NCBI RefSeq assembly: GCF_002291425.1
Contig: NZ_CP014136.1
Span: 1,302,001 to 1,366,000 of the forward strand
Length of the DNA stretch: 64,000 nucleotides
DNA from: Gibbsiella quercinecans
GTDB lineage: Bacteria > Pseudomonadota > Gammaproteobacteria > Enterobacterales > Enterobacteriaceae
Direction of reading: 5' to 3'
Below are positions 9,134 to 17,605 of the stretch, in pieces. The notes under the pieces are model-generated. The model ran no database searches. It was not told the DNA's origin and saw only the letters and a list, made by a program, of their open reading frames with translations. The translations under genes were made by a program, and so were the position numbers. Positions within the stretch are counted from its first letter, which is position 1, and each line of letters opens with the position of its first letter.

Positions 9134-10039
9134 CTATACGCCTTGGGCCATCGCCAGCAGCCACGCCAGCAGTTGCCGCCCGCCGGGCAGCTCAAGGCTA
9201 CCTGGCGGCCAGGCGACAAAATAAGGTTTGCTGAGCGGCAGGCTCAGGCTATCGATCACCACCAATTGCCCACTTTTCAGCGCTGGGCCGATCAGCCGCC
9301 GCTGCCCAAGCAACAGGCCGTGGCCCTGGATTGCCGCATCAATGGCCAGCGAGGTGAGATTAAAGGTCAGATGCCGGCGCCCGGCAGGCGCGGCGATCCC
9401 TCGGGCCTGGCACCACTCGCGCCAGTTGGGCAAAAAGCGCCCGTCCTGCCCCCAGTCAAGATGAATCAGCGGCGCCGTAGCCAGGCCGGCCAGCCCATTG
9501 ATGGCGGCCGCCAGCGCCGGGCTGGCCACCGGCAACACCTCATCCTGAAACAGCTGGCGCTTTTCCAGTTGGGGGTACTGATGCGCGCCGAAGCAAATAA
9601 CAAAGTTCGCCGACATGGCGTTGAAATCCACATGGGCGTGGGTGGCGTGCAGCGCCAGATCCACCTCTGGGCAATAGTGTTCCCAGCTTGCCAGGCCGGG
9701 CAGCAGCCACAGCGAAGCCAGCGCCGGCAGGCAGTACAGCGCAAGCCGCTGCGCCTGGCGCTCCGCATTCAGGTTATGCTGCCCCAGTTGCAGGATCTCG
9801 AACGCCTCTTTCACATAGCGCAGGTATTCTTTGCCCGCCTCGGTCAGTTTCACGCCGCTGCGAGTGCGCACAAACAGCGTGACGTGCAGTTGTTCCTCCA
9901 ATAACCGGATTTGCTGGCTCACCGCGGCGGGAGTTAACGCCAGCAGCGCCGCCGCTTTCGCCAGGCTCCCTGCTTCCGCCGCCACCTGAAAGGCCTGGAT
10001 GCTGTTCATTTTCGGCAATTTGGGCTGCACGGGCGGCAT
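9134..10039 (-). CDS. LysR-family transcriptional regulator
   Basis: A 301-residue LysR regulator of the GcvA-like type. The helix-turn-helix lies around residues 11-70 (AAVSQQIRLLEEQL) and the effector domain follows from ~95. The start at 10039 is favoured over an internal ATG at 10009 by an AAGGAAAG ribosome-binding site four bases upstream. It diverges across 99 bases from the Fe(II)/2-oxoglutarate oxygenase gene, so that gene is the likely target. A T-rich minus-strand segment in between could hold the promoter, but I cannot define an operator. Confidence 0.88.
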   Translation of the reverse strand: MPPVQPKLPKMNSIQAFQVAAEAGSLAKAAALLALTPAAVSQQIRLLEEQLHVTLFVRTRSGVKLTEAGKEYLRYVKEAFEILQLGQHNLNAERQAQRLALYCLPALASLWLLPGLASWEHYCPEVDLALHATHAHVDFNAMSANFVICFGAHQYPQLEKRQLFQDEVLPVASPALAAAINGLAGLATAPLIHLDWGQDGRFLPNWREWCQARGIAAPAGRRHLTFNLTSLAIDAAIQGHGLLLGQRRLIGPALKSGQLVVIDSLSLPLSKPYFVAWPPGSLELPGGRQLLAWLLAMAQGV

Positions 10040-10138
10040 ATAACTTTCCTTTTGTTAGCGTTAAGAAATTTTTGCTACGGCTGATAGCGGCAGGCTGCTT
10101 ATAGTGAACGCCACCTGCACAAAACGAGAACCAAAACC

Positions 10139-10912
10139 ATGTTGAACACTATCGTCCAAATCGATGCCCATCCCTTAGCGGATCCCGCCTGGCGCCAGAC
10201 CTGCCGGGAAACGCTGCAGCACGACGGCGCGCTGGTACTGCGCGGCTTCCTGACCGGCGCAGCGCTCGAGCAGGTGCGCCAGGAAGGCGAGGCCCGCCAC
10301 CATTTGGCCTGGTACGCCGTCAACCGCCATAACGTTTACCTGCAGAAGCCCGATCCGGCCTTGCCGGCCGAGCATCCGCGCAACCGTGAGGTTGTCTCCA
10401 CCAAGGGCTGCATTACCGACGATCAGGTTGCGCCGGATTCCCCGCTGCGCCAGCTTTATAACGATGCCCAGTTCCGCGATTTCCTGTGCGATGTGCTGGA
10501 AGAAGAAGCGCTGTGGCCTTATGCCGATCCGCTGTCGTCCATCAACCTGCACTATGCCCATGCCGATCAGCAACTGGGTTGGCATTTCGACAATTCATCG
10601 TTCGCCATCACGTTGCTGATCCAAAAACCGTTGGGCGGCGGCGTGTTCGAATATGTCCGCGATCTGCGTGACGCCGACGCCGGCGAAATGAACTACGCCG
10701 GGGTGGCGGAGGTGCTGGATGAACAGCGCCCGGTCGCCAAACTGGCGATTGAGCCAGGCGATCTGGTGCTCTTTCGCGGGCGCAACGCGCTGCACCGGGT
10801 CACCCCGACCGAAGGTGAAAAACCCCGGATGCTGGCAGTGCTGGCCTGGAACGCACAACCGGGGATCGCCCTGTCTGAAACGGCTCGCATGACGTTTTAC
10901 GGGCGGCTATAA
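10139..10912 (+). CDS. Fe(II)/2-oxoglutarate-dependent oxygenase of the BesD/HalD-like family; predicted amino acid hydroxylase
   Basis: A 257-residue protein of the family that includes the free-amino-acid halogenases BesD and HalA-E. The core reads NLHYAHADQQLGWHFDNSSF and continues into an LGGGVFEYVRD strand. Halogenases of this family replace the metal-ligand carboxylate by Gly (HxG), leaving room for chloride. Here the motif is H149-F-D151, with the distal ligand probably H219 (ALHRVTP) and R230 as the 2-oxoglutarate anchor. It should therefore hydroxylate rather than chlorinate, probably a free amino acid (inference). The LysR gene diverges upstream. Its 3' end overlaps the convergent DUF2817 gene by 6 bases. 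Confidence 0.8.
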   Translation: MLNTIVQIDAHPLADPAWRQTCRETLQHDGALVLRGFLTGAALEQVRQEGEARHHLAWYAVNRHNVYLQKPDPALPAEHPRNREVVSTKGCITDDQVAPDSPLRQLYNDAQFRDFLCDVLEEEALWPYADPLSSINLHYAHADQQLGWHFDNSSFAITLLIQKPLGGGVFEYVRDLRDADAGEMNYAGVAEVLDEQRPVAKLAIEPGDLVLFRGRNALHRVTPTEGEKPRMLAVLAWNAQPGIALSETARMTFYGRL

Positions 10913-11998
10913 AGGCTCGCTTTCCGCTAACGCCCGCCACGCCCGGCGGAAAATCTGCCGGGTACGCAGCGCCACCAGCTCACGCCAGTCCTCATCTTCC
11001 GGCCAGAAACCGGCCAGCAGCGCCTGCTTCACCGCCCGCCCAGCGGGGCTAAGCGGATCGCCTGCCAAGTGCAGCCAGTGATCGGCCCGCACCCGCTGGT
11101 GCATCTGTTCCCCACTCAGGGTGCCGCACTCAATCACCAGTTGGGTCAGTTCCACGCCAGGTAGGCTATCCAACATAAACTGGGACAGATAGCCGGTTGC
11201 GCTGGCCGTAACGCCGGTGTCGCTCTCGCGCTCGGCACCGGTAAACAACACGGTGAGCCATTCGCCGAACCACTGCCGGGCAAGCGCCTGCTCCGGGCGC
11301 GGCGTTTCGGAAATAGCCAGCAGCATCGGGTGGCCCCAGGCGCCGGCACCGGTATGCAGGTCAAAACTGATGATCCGCCGGGCGTGGCTAAAGTGGCGTT
11401 CGATAATCTGTTTCAGGGTTTGGCGCGACCAACTCTCGCCCACGCCGCCGAAGAACAGGCCGTCGGCATGGCGATACTGCCCGGCTTCCACCACCCGCTT
11501 CACCGCCGGCCAGCCCTGGGCGCCCAACACCGCCGCCAACGCACAATCCGCCGGCTCCCGCTCGCCATGATAAAACGCATGATATTTTTCATAATCTGCG
11601 TTCACCGGCAGCGGTTGCCCAAAATCGACGAAATTACGGTTAAGATCAATGTTGTCTTCGTTTACGCGCCGCAGCCAGGCGGTGCCCCAGGGGTTGATCA
11701 GATGGATCAGCACCGCGGCAGTATCCGGCGGCAAGGCGTGCGGATCGTATTCATCCAGCCAGGCGATCTGGCTCTCTGAACCGTAGTAGCCCTCTACCCC
11801 GTGCGTGCCGGAAATAATCACCAGCAGGCGGCTGGCCTGCGCCGGGCCGATCAACGCAACATCGGTATATAGGGTTTCGCCTTGCGGGCCGGGCAGCGGG
11901 TGCCGCCAGTGGCTCAACGCCCCGCCGGCCCGCTGCACTGCCGCAAGAAAACGCGCCCGCTGGGCGCCATAATCAGGTAATGCCACGGCATCCGTCAC
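10907..11998 (-). CDS. DUF2817 / M14-like zinc metallopeptidase
   Basis: A 363-residue cytosolic protein of the DUF2817 group related to M14 carboxypeptidases. The zinc motif H67-G-V-E70 (SGTHGVEGYYGS) and the later H215 (SFDLHTG) supply the His-Glu-His ligands; INPWGTAWLRR and DNIDLNRNF are the substrate-pocket signatures. It probably removes an amino acid from a small peptide or conjugate. The start is GTG at 11998, four bases after the stop of the binding-protein gene and behind AAGGAATAAGG, so the two are co-transcribed and coupled. Confidence 0.82.
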   Translation of the reverse strand: MTDAVALPDYGAQRARFLAAVQRAGGALSHWRHPLPGPQGETLYTDVALIGPAQASRLLVIISGTHGVEGYYGSESQIAWLDEYDPHALPPDTAAVLIHLINPWGTAWLRRVNEDNIDLNRNFVDFGQPLPVNADYEKYHAFYHGEREPADCALAAVLGAQGWPAVKRVVEAGQYRHADGLFFGGVGESWSRQTLKQIIERHFSHARRIISFDLHTGAGAWGHPMLLAISETPRPEQALARQWFGEWLTVLFTGAERESDTGVTASATGYLSQFMLDSLPGVELTQLVIECGTLSGEQMHQRVRADHWLHLAGDPLSPAGRAVKQALLAGFWPEDEDWRELVALRTRQIFRRAWRALAESEPL

Positions 11999-12002
11999 GG
12001 CC

Positions 12003-12782
12003 TTATTCCTTGTTTGGATAGACGTTGAAATGGAAGTACTTTTTGGTCAGGCGATCATATTCACCATTTTTATGTAGCTCGGCCAGCGCCTGGTTAATCA
12101 GGGCCAGATTGGCCTCATCATCTTTACGCAAGCCGATCCCAACGCCTTCGCCAAAGAATTTTTTATCCACCAGCGTTGCTACGATGGCGTACCCTTTGCC
12201 CTGATCCCGGCTCAGAAATCCCTCATCGGCCGATACGGCATTGGTCAGCGTGCCGTCTAACCGGCCGGTAACCAGATCCGGCCACAGCTCTTCCTGGTTC
12301 GGGTAGGCAACCACATGTACGCCCGCCGGCGCCCATTTTTCGTTGGCCCAGGATTCGTGGATGGTGCCCTGGGCTACACCAATGTTTTTGCCCTTGAGGG
12401 TGGCGATATCAGCCGTTAACCCGCTGCCTTTCGGTGCGACCAGCGCACTCGGCGTGTTGTAAACCATGTTGGAGAAGGCAACCTGTTGGCGGCGCTTATC
12501 CGTCATCGACATGGCGGACAAGATAGCGTCGAACTTTTTGGCCTGCAGCGCAGGGATAATGCCATCAAAGCCGATTTGCACCCATTGGCATTGCACCTTG
12601 GCCTGATGGCAAATCGCATTGCCCAAATCAATGTCGAAGCCCTGCAACGCGCCATCCGGCGCTTTGGACTCAAAGGGCGGGAAGGTCGGATCGACGCCAA
12701 AACGCAGCGTCTGTTGGGCCGCCGCCGCGCCGCAAAAGCCCAGTAACCCAGCCAAGCAGGCGGATAACAGTCGTTTTTTCAT
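12003..12782 (-). CDS. Periplasmic amino-acid-binding protein (HisJ/ArgT type)
   Basis: A 259-residue solute-binding protein of ABC cluster 3 with an N-terminal signal peptide (MKKRLLSACLAGLLGFCGAA, cleavage near AAAQ). The mature start LRFGVDPTFPPFE, then FDIDLGNAIC and DAILSAMSMTDKR, are hallmarks of polar amino acid binders such as those for Lys/Arg/Orn or His. No permease or ATPase gene accompanies it here, so it must share a transporter encoded elsewhere or supply one as an orphan. Downstream and coupled is the DUF2817 peptidase gene. The ligand cannot be set from sequence alone. Confidence 0.88.
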   Translation of the reverse strand: MKKRLLSACLAGLLGFCGAAAAQQTLRFGVDPTFPPFESKAPDGALQGFDIDLGNAICHQAKVQCQWVQIGFDGIIPALQAKKFDAILSAMSMTDKRRQQVAFSNMVYNTPSALVAPKGSGLTADIATLKGKNIGVAQGTIHESWANEKWAPAGVHVVAYPNQEELWPDLVTGRLDGTLTNAVSADEGFLSRDQGKGYAIVATLVDKKFFGEGVGIGLRKDDEANLALINQALAELHKNGEYDRLTKKYFHFNVYPNKE

Positions 12783-13230
12783 TGCTTACTCCCTGAAAAA
12801 TCATGCAATAAAAGGCAGGCAAGGTTATTGGCCTGCCGCAGGTGACATCTGTGTTTATGCCGGTGAAGCGTAATACCGGCTTGCTGGCAAAACTTGATAC
12901 TGGTGGATCACGCCTGCCAAGGCAACCCGCTACATCAGCATTATTCCCTGTGAAATAGACGATTAAGGCATAGCCCTGACACGCGGGCCGTTTATAAACA
13001 TACATGTATATACAGGGGTGCTAATGTAAGCATTTATCGTGCCAAAGCGGAATGGAGATAAAACGGAAGGCGGCGGTCACGCAGCTGCGGTGCGTGCACC
13101 AAAACAGGCCAGCGCTGCTGCCTTATGGCACCGACCGGGGCGCGGCGGTTTTGGCGAAACTGGGGGCGATTTTCAGCAGGGGAACCAAGTGCTAAAAAGA
13201 GCGGCGTGTTGTTGGGGAGGAAATCAATAT
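12783..13230. other. Gene-free stretch upstream of the amino-acid-binding protein gene
   Basis: Short open frames here have no family features or ribosome-binding sites and look spurious. The one structured element is an inverted repeat ggcaggc/gcctgcc at 12814-12820 and 12831-12837. It sits about 30 bases upstream of the binding-protein start, in its 5' leader, and could be an operator or leader hairpin. Nothing else recognisable. Confidence 0.4.
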
Positions 13231-13252
13231 CTGGCTGGCACAGGCCAGCCAG
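13231..13252 (-). terminator. Hairpin terminator downstream of yceI
   Basis: A perfect 9-base stem, ctggctggc / gccagccag, with a 4-base loop, beginning 12 bases after the yceI stop. On the minus strand it is followed by ATATTGATTT, a modest U-rich tail. Confidence 0.6.
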
Positions 13253-13263
13253 AAAACAACCGG

Positions 13264-13839
13264 TTATTTACTATAGGCTTCGGTTGAGATAGTCAGTGTG
13301 ATTTCATCAGCAACGGCAGGAACGTATTTATCAATTTTAAAGTCAGAGCGTTTGATCGTACCTACGGCATCAAACCCGATAGCAGGTTTTTTCAGCATCG
13401 GCTGAATATCCTGTTTGTTGAGGGTGGCATGCAGCGTGACCGGTTTAGTGGTGCCCTTAATGGTCAGGTTACCTTCAACGTCGAACTGATTATCACCCTT
13501 GGCGATAACTTTGGTGCTACGGAACGTCGCCGAAGGGTATTTCGCCACGTCAAAATATTCCGCGCCCTTAAACTCTTTGGTCAGAAGCGGTACGTGGCTG
13601 TCTATTTCAGAAACCGGAAGGGTAACATTAATAGTTGATTTTTCTGGGCTTTCTTTATCGAATACCAGTTCGCCTTTGGCATTCGGGATCACCGCTGTCG
13701 GATGAGAAAAACCGAAGTGGTTCCAGGTTACAATAACGGAAGTATGTTCTGGGTTGAGCTCGTATTTTACAGCTTCTGCCTGTGACAGCGGGACATAAAG
13801 ACTTGTTGCCGCAAACAACGCGATGGTGATCTTTTTCAT
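13264..13839 (-). CDS. YceI family periplasmic protein
   Basis: A 191-residue secreted protein of the YceI family, lipocalin-like barrels that bind isoprenoid-type lipids. The signal peptide is MKKITIALFAATSLYVPLSQ with cleavage near AEA. The start at the MKK codon is chosen over an upstream in-frame start at 13872 because it gives the signal peptide and the standard family length. The core shows the expected HTSVIVTWNHFGFSHPTA and KPAIGFDAVGTIKRSDF segments. It stands alone, followed by a hairpin terminator. The exact ligand and role are unknown; in E. coli the homologue is induced at high pH. Confidence 0.9.
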   Translation of the reverse strand: MKKITIALFAATSLYVPLSQAEAVKYELNPEHTSVIVTWNHFGFSHPTAVIPNAKGELVFDKESPEKSTINVTLPVSEIDSHVPLLTKEFKGAEYFDVAKYPSATFRSTKVIAKGDNQFDVEGNLTIKGTTKPVTLHATLNKQDIQPMLKKPAIGFDAVGTIKRSDFKIDKYVPAVADEITLTISTEAYSK

Positions 13840-14043
13840 ATTATTCACTGCACTACCCTCATGAATGAGCAAGCATTAGGAAAGACATTTTCACAAGCTA
13901 TTAACAACGTTGATAGTGAATAGTTTTGTTTATTACGTTCAGTTTTTTTCAAACATGATGACGCATGGGCTATTCAGCCTGCGCCATCGTATATTTCAGT
14001 ATAATAAATCCCCTGCCATCTGCCCCAAAACACGGAGGCAAAC

Positions 14044-14958
14044 TTAAGCCGTTTTGCTGAGTTGCATTTTTTCCACTAATAGCGGCTCAAGCCAGGCAAT
14101 AAATAGATGGAGCGGGCGTGCAAGATGCCTTCGGCTGGGATACAAAATACTGACAGGAAGCGGGCGAGGCAAAAAGGCCGGCATAACCTCATGCAGGGCA
14201 CCGGCCGCCAGGCGTTCACTCACGTCATATTCCGGGATCTGAATCATCCCCATGCCCGCGACGCAAGCCTCGATATACGCTTCGGCGTTATTAACGGTCA
14301 GAAAACTGTTAACGTCCGTACTGAACGTTTCTCCATCACGTTGCCATTCCCAACGTTCCTGGCGCCCGGTCGTCGGCGAGACATAGCCCACAGTAAAATG
14401 CTTATCAAGCTGCTCCGGGGATTCGGGCGCGCCGAAAGAGGAAATGTAGCCCCCGGAAACCACATTAATAAACTTCAGATAACCGACCCTGCGCGCCACC
14501 ATCCCTGAGTCATTCAGCACGCCAACGCGAATGGCACAGTCAATACCTTCCTCCGGGAGATTCACGCTGCGGTCGGTCACACCGAGATCAATCTGAATCG
14601 AGGGATGACGGGCAAAAAAATCGGGTAGTGCGGGCACGATAATGCGTCTTCCGACCCGCCCTGGCACATCCACCCTGATTTTCCCCTGCACATGCCCATC
14701 GGCCTGCCGGAAAAGATTCTCGGTTTCTTCCACATCCTGAACCACAACCTGGCAGCGCGCATAAAACGCGCTTCCGTCGGAGGTCAGTGAAACGCTGCGC
14801 GTGGTGCGGTGTAAAAGGCGGGTCCCTAGCCGGGACTCAAGTTCTTTGATGGCGGCAGAAACGGTCGAGGCGGGCCGGTTCATCGTCTCCGCCGCCCGAA
14901 TAAAGCTGCCATTTTCCGCAACACGGATAAATATCCGGAACAGTTCGATGGTGTCCAT
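14044..14958 (-). CDS. LysR-family transcriptional regulator
   Basis: A 304-residue LysR protein of the CrgA/AaeR-like type. The helix-turn-helix opens MDTIELFRIFIRVAENGSF and the effector domain runs from ~90. It diverges across 122 bases from an SDR-family dehydrogenase gene, which is its presumable target. All usual segments are present. Confidence 0.88.
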   Translation of the reverse strand: MDTIELFRIFIRVAENGSFIRAAETMNRPASTVSAAIKELESRLGTRLLHRTTRSVSLTSDGSAFYARCQVVVQDVEETENLFRQADGHVQGKIRVDVPGRVGRRIIVPALPDFFARHPSIQIDLGVTDRSVNLPEEGIDCAIRVGVLNDSGMVARRVGYLKFINVVSGGYISSFGAPESPEQLDKHFTVGYVSPTTGRQERWEWQRDGETFSTDVNSFLTVNNAEAYIEACVAGMGMIQIPEYDVSERLAAGALHEVMPAFLPRPLPVSILYPSRRHLARPLHLFIAWLEPLLVEKMQLSKTA

Positions 14959-15080
14959 AGGCTCTCATTATTCGTTAATGCTGAATAGTGCATGCAGGTA
15001 ATGGGTCTTTATACAGCATTTCGTTGTATTAAGCTGTTTTTACGAACACACCCGTCAATAACCGACACAGGAGTTGGAAC

Positions 15081-15854
15081 ATGACCGACCACGCTATCAA
15101 AGGTAAAACCGTTCTAATCGCCGGTGGGGCTAAGAATCTCGGGGGCCTGATTGCCCGTGATTTCGCGCAGCAAGGGGCCCGTGCCATTGCGATTCACTAT
15201 AACAGCGACGCGACGCGGCAAGATGCTGAAGCCACAGCCGCGGCGATCAAGGCCGCCGGCGCGGAAGCGGTGGCGCTCCAGGCTGATTTGACCACTGCCG
15301 CCGCCATGGAAAAGCTCTTTGCTGACGCCGCCGCTGCGCTGGGGGCACCGGACATCGCCATCAACACCGTAGGGAAAGTGCTCAAGAAGCCGATGGCCGA
15401 GATCACCGAGGCGGAGTTTGATGACATGAGCGCCGTTAACGCTAAGTCTGCGTTTTTCTTCCTGAAAGAGGCGGGTAAACACGTCCGGGATAACGGTAAA
15501 ATCTGCACGCTAGTTACTTCGCTGCTCGGTGCCTATACCCCATTCTATGCTGCCTATGCGGGCATGAAAGCACCGGTTGAACACTTCACGCGTGCGGCTT
15601 CGAAAGAGCTGGGCGAACGCGGTATTTCCGTCACCGCTATCGGCCCCGGGCCAATGGACACTCCGTTCTTTTATCCGGCCGAAGGCTCGGATGCCGTGGC
15701 TTACCACAAAACCGCGGCGGCCTTGTCCCCTTTTAGTAAAACCGGCCTGACGGATATTGAAGACATCGTTCCCTGGGTCCGCTTTCTGGTCAGCGACGGC
15801 TGGTGGATGACCGGGCAGACGATTCTGGTCAACGGGGGCTACACGACTAAATAA
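15081..15854 (+). CDS. Short-chain dehydrogenase/reductase (SDR)
   Basis: A 257-residue classical SDR. The nucleotide-binding glycine motif is a variant, GGAKNLGG at ~residues 15-22, in place of TGxxxGIG. The AINTVGKV region takes the place of NNAG, and the catalytic Y-x-x-x-K is in YAAYAGMK. The substrate is probably a carbonyl or alcohol, and the cofactor NAD(H) or NADP(H). It is preceded by a GGAGTTGGAAC ribosome-binding region and diverges from the LysR gene. Confidence 0.87.
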   Translation: MTDHAIKGKTVLIAGGAKNLGGLIARDFAQQGARAIAIHYNSDATRQDAEATAAAIKAAGAEAVALQADLTTAAAMEKLFADAAAALGAPDIAINTVGKVLKKPMAEITEAEFDDMSAVNAKSAFFFLKEAGKHVRDNGKICTLVTSLLGAYTPFYAAYAGMKAPVEHFTRAASKELGERGISVTAIGPGPMDTPFFYPAEGSDAVAYHKTAAALSPFSKTGLTDIEDIVPWVRFLVSDGWWMTGQTILVNGGYTTK

Positions 15855-15911
15855 TGCCGGGCACTGGCAGCGCCTCTCATACGGAGGGGCTGCCAATGTT
15901 ATCGCCGTTCA

Positions 15912-16487
15912 TCATGGCGCAACAGTGATGGCAATCCCCGTCGGCACTCTGGCCCAGATCTGCTGCATGTCTGCGTTGCTGACAGCGATGCAACCATCGG
16001 TCCAGTCAAAATGGCTGAATATCGAGCTGAACCATCCCCACCCGTTAGGCACCCCGTGGATCATGATATTTTCACCAGGTTTATATCCCCCCACTTTTCC
16101 ACGCTGTACGTCATTCAGATCGGGATAGGAAATATGTAAACTGAGATAAAAACGTGAATGAGGGTTACGCCCGTCAATCACGTAACGCCCTTCGGGGGTT
16201 TTCTTATCGCCCTCACGCCGTTTGGCGCCCTGGTCAGCACCGGTCCCCAGAGAAACAGCATAGCGGCCAATAACCCTTCCCTGACGCATCAATACCAAAT
16301 GCCGTGCCGCCTTGTTAACCACAATAAGATCAGCCTGTTGATCCGCCGGGTAAGCCGCAGGTGGCGATCCATTTCCCCACCGGGCCATCACTTTGGTCCA
16401 GATGACAATACCAATAATGATAATCCCGACTGCCAGCCCTATTCTGATAGCAAGCGAAGGCATTTTTAAGCGTTCCATCAAAGCCAT
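15912..16487 (-). CDS. L,D-transpeptidase (YkuD/ErfK family), membrane anchored
   Basis: A ~191-residue protein with one N-terminal membrane segment (LAIRIGLAVGIIIIGIVIW) that would place the catalytic domain in the periplasm. The YkuD signature is present: IMIHGVPNG, then DWTDGCIAVSNADM with the catalytic Cys. These enzymes form 3-3 peptidoglycan cross-links or attach proteins to peptidoglycan. An in-frame GTG exists at 16520; the ATG at 16487 behind CGGAG or the one at 16478 is more likely. It follows the T6SS operon on the same strand, 71 bases after tssG's stop, but belongs to a different functional class. A role in local wall remodelling for T6SS assembly is only a speculation. Confidence 0.82.
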   Translation of the reverse strand: MALMERLKMPSLAIRIGLAVGIIIIGIVIWTKVMARWGNGSPPAAYPADQQADLIVVNKAARHLVLMRQGRVIGRYAVSLGTGADQGAKRREGDKKTPEGRYVIDGRNPHSRFYLSLHISYPDLNDVQRGKVGGYKPGENIMIHGVPNGWGWFSSIFSHFDWTDGCIAVSNADMQQIWARVPTGIAITVAP

Positions 16488-16558
16488 GTCTCCGATAACA
16501 CGGGTGAATGTATTACACACAATATTTTGTTTTCATTATTTATTTTTTTACGCATTAA

Positions 16559-17605
16559 TCATACCCGCCCAAACTCCGCGCTATTTTCCCGGAGCCGCCC
16601 TACTCTGATGCGGGTGGTTTTCGGCATCTGCTCCAGATTGTCGTTCCTCAGCCCCAGCATCACATTATACCCAGAGAACAACCCTGGTTCACCAAGCCGG
16701 GGAACCGGCAGCAACCGGGTGGGAATAGTCAGCCAGAGCCGCACATCATAATCACACCCAAGATACGTGCGCAGTAGCACCATCACGTCCTGCCTGAGCT
16801 GGCCATCGGGCATCCAGCCTTTTGCTTCACCGGGGTCTTCCGTTGAGAGTTCCACCCTTGAGCAGTACCCGGCAACGGTGGTTTCGTTCCCCAGGATCGG
16901 ATGCTGATCGAGCGTCATGCCATCACGTAGCGAGAGCCGGGCCCGTTTTGCTACCGGCATTCTTGCCGGGTGATACGGGAACACATGCACCGCTGTATGC
17001 GGTGCCTGGCTGCGGATGACCGCTGCAATGCCTTCCGTTGTGTGTGCCGGATGCAGCAGGGGCTGCAGGATTGCCAGTAAGCGGGATGGCGGCAGATCCC
17101 GACTGTGGGCGATCCCCGCCAGCGCCATCAAACTTTGTGAAATATTATCCGTGCCGCCGGGCTCAAAGGTGGCCGGGTAGCTGTACTTACGCCAGATACG
17201 GTAAAACTGGGTCATCAGCCGGTGGTTGAAGATATCCAGAAACGCAGCCATCGCATCGGCCCCGTCGCGCCCCTGATTGATATCATCAATGATGGCCGTG
17301 GGAAGTGGAGAGTCCACGCCGTACAGGCCGAAGAAATTCGTTCTGACCGTGGGCGGCGCATCTGGTTTATCCGGGTCAGTTTCCGTGCGTTTAAGCTCAG
17401 CCGAGGGAAAGCCCAGATGCGGGTTAGGACGAAAGCGTACCGGGTCAGTGTCGGGCGTGTGCCCCGTGCCCAGGCGGCTATTGGTCGCCCGCTCGATCAG
17501 TTGGCAAAAGCGATAGAAGTTAAACCGTGCCGTATGGTCATTGCCTTCCCCGTCCAGCCAGAACGGCGGCAGGGGCAGCTTATCTTTTTTGCATTCAGCA
17601 GTCAC
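16559..17605 (-). CDS. tssG: Type VI secretion baseplate protein TssG
   Basis: A 348-residue TssG (VasB/ImpH). TssG with TssF forms the wedge of the T6SS baseplate. The N-terminal region carries RFNFYRFCQLIERAT and the C-terminal part LGCDYDVRLWLTIPTRLLP, both typical. It is the last gene of the visible T6SS operon; its start overlaps the tssF stop by four bases. No tssE gene follows. Confidence 0.92.
   Translation of the reverse strand: MTAECKKDKLPLPPFWLDGEGNDHTARFNFYRFCQLIERATNSRLGTGHTPDTDPVRFRPNPHLGFPSAELKRTETDPDKPDAPPTVRTNFFGLYGVDSPLPTAIIDDINQGRDGADAMAAFLDIFNHRLMTQFYRIWRKYSYPATFEPGGTDNISQSLMALAGIAHSRDLPPSRLLAILQPLLHPAHTTEGIAAVIRSQAPHTAVHVFPYHPARMPVAKRARLSLRDGMTLDQHPILGNETTVAGYCSRVELSTEDPGEAKGWMPDGQLRQDVMVLLRTYLGCDYDVRLWLTIPTRLLPVPRLGEPGLFSGYNVMLGLRNDNLEQMPKTTRIRVGRLRENSAEFGRV

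Noticed and set aside
10139-10912. Radical halogenase
   Set aside because: The iron-site motif is HFD, not HxG; the carboxylate ligand is retained.
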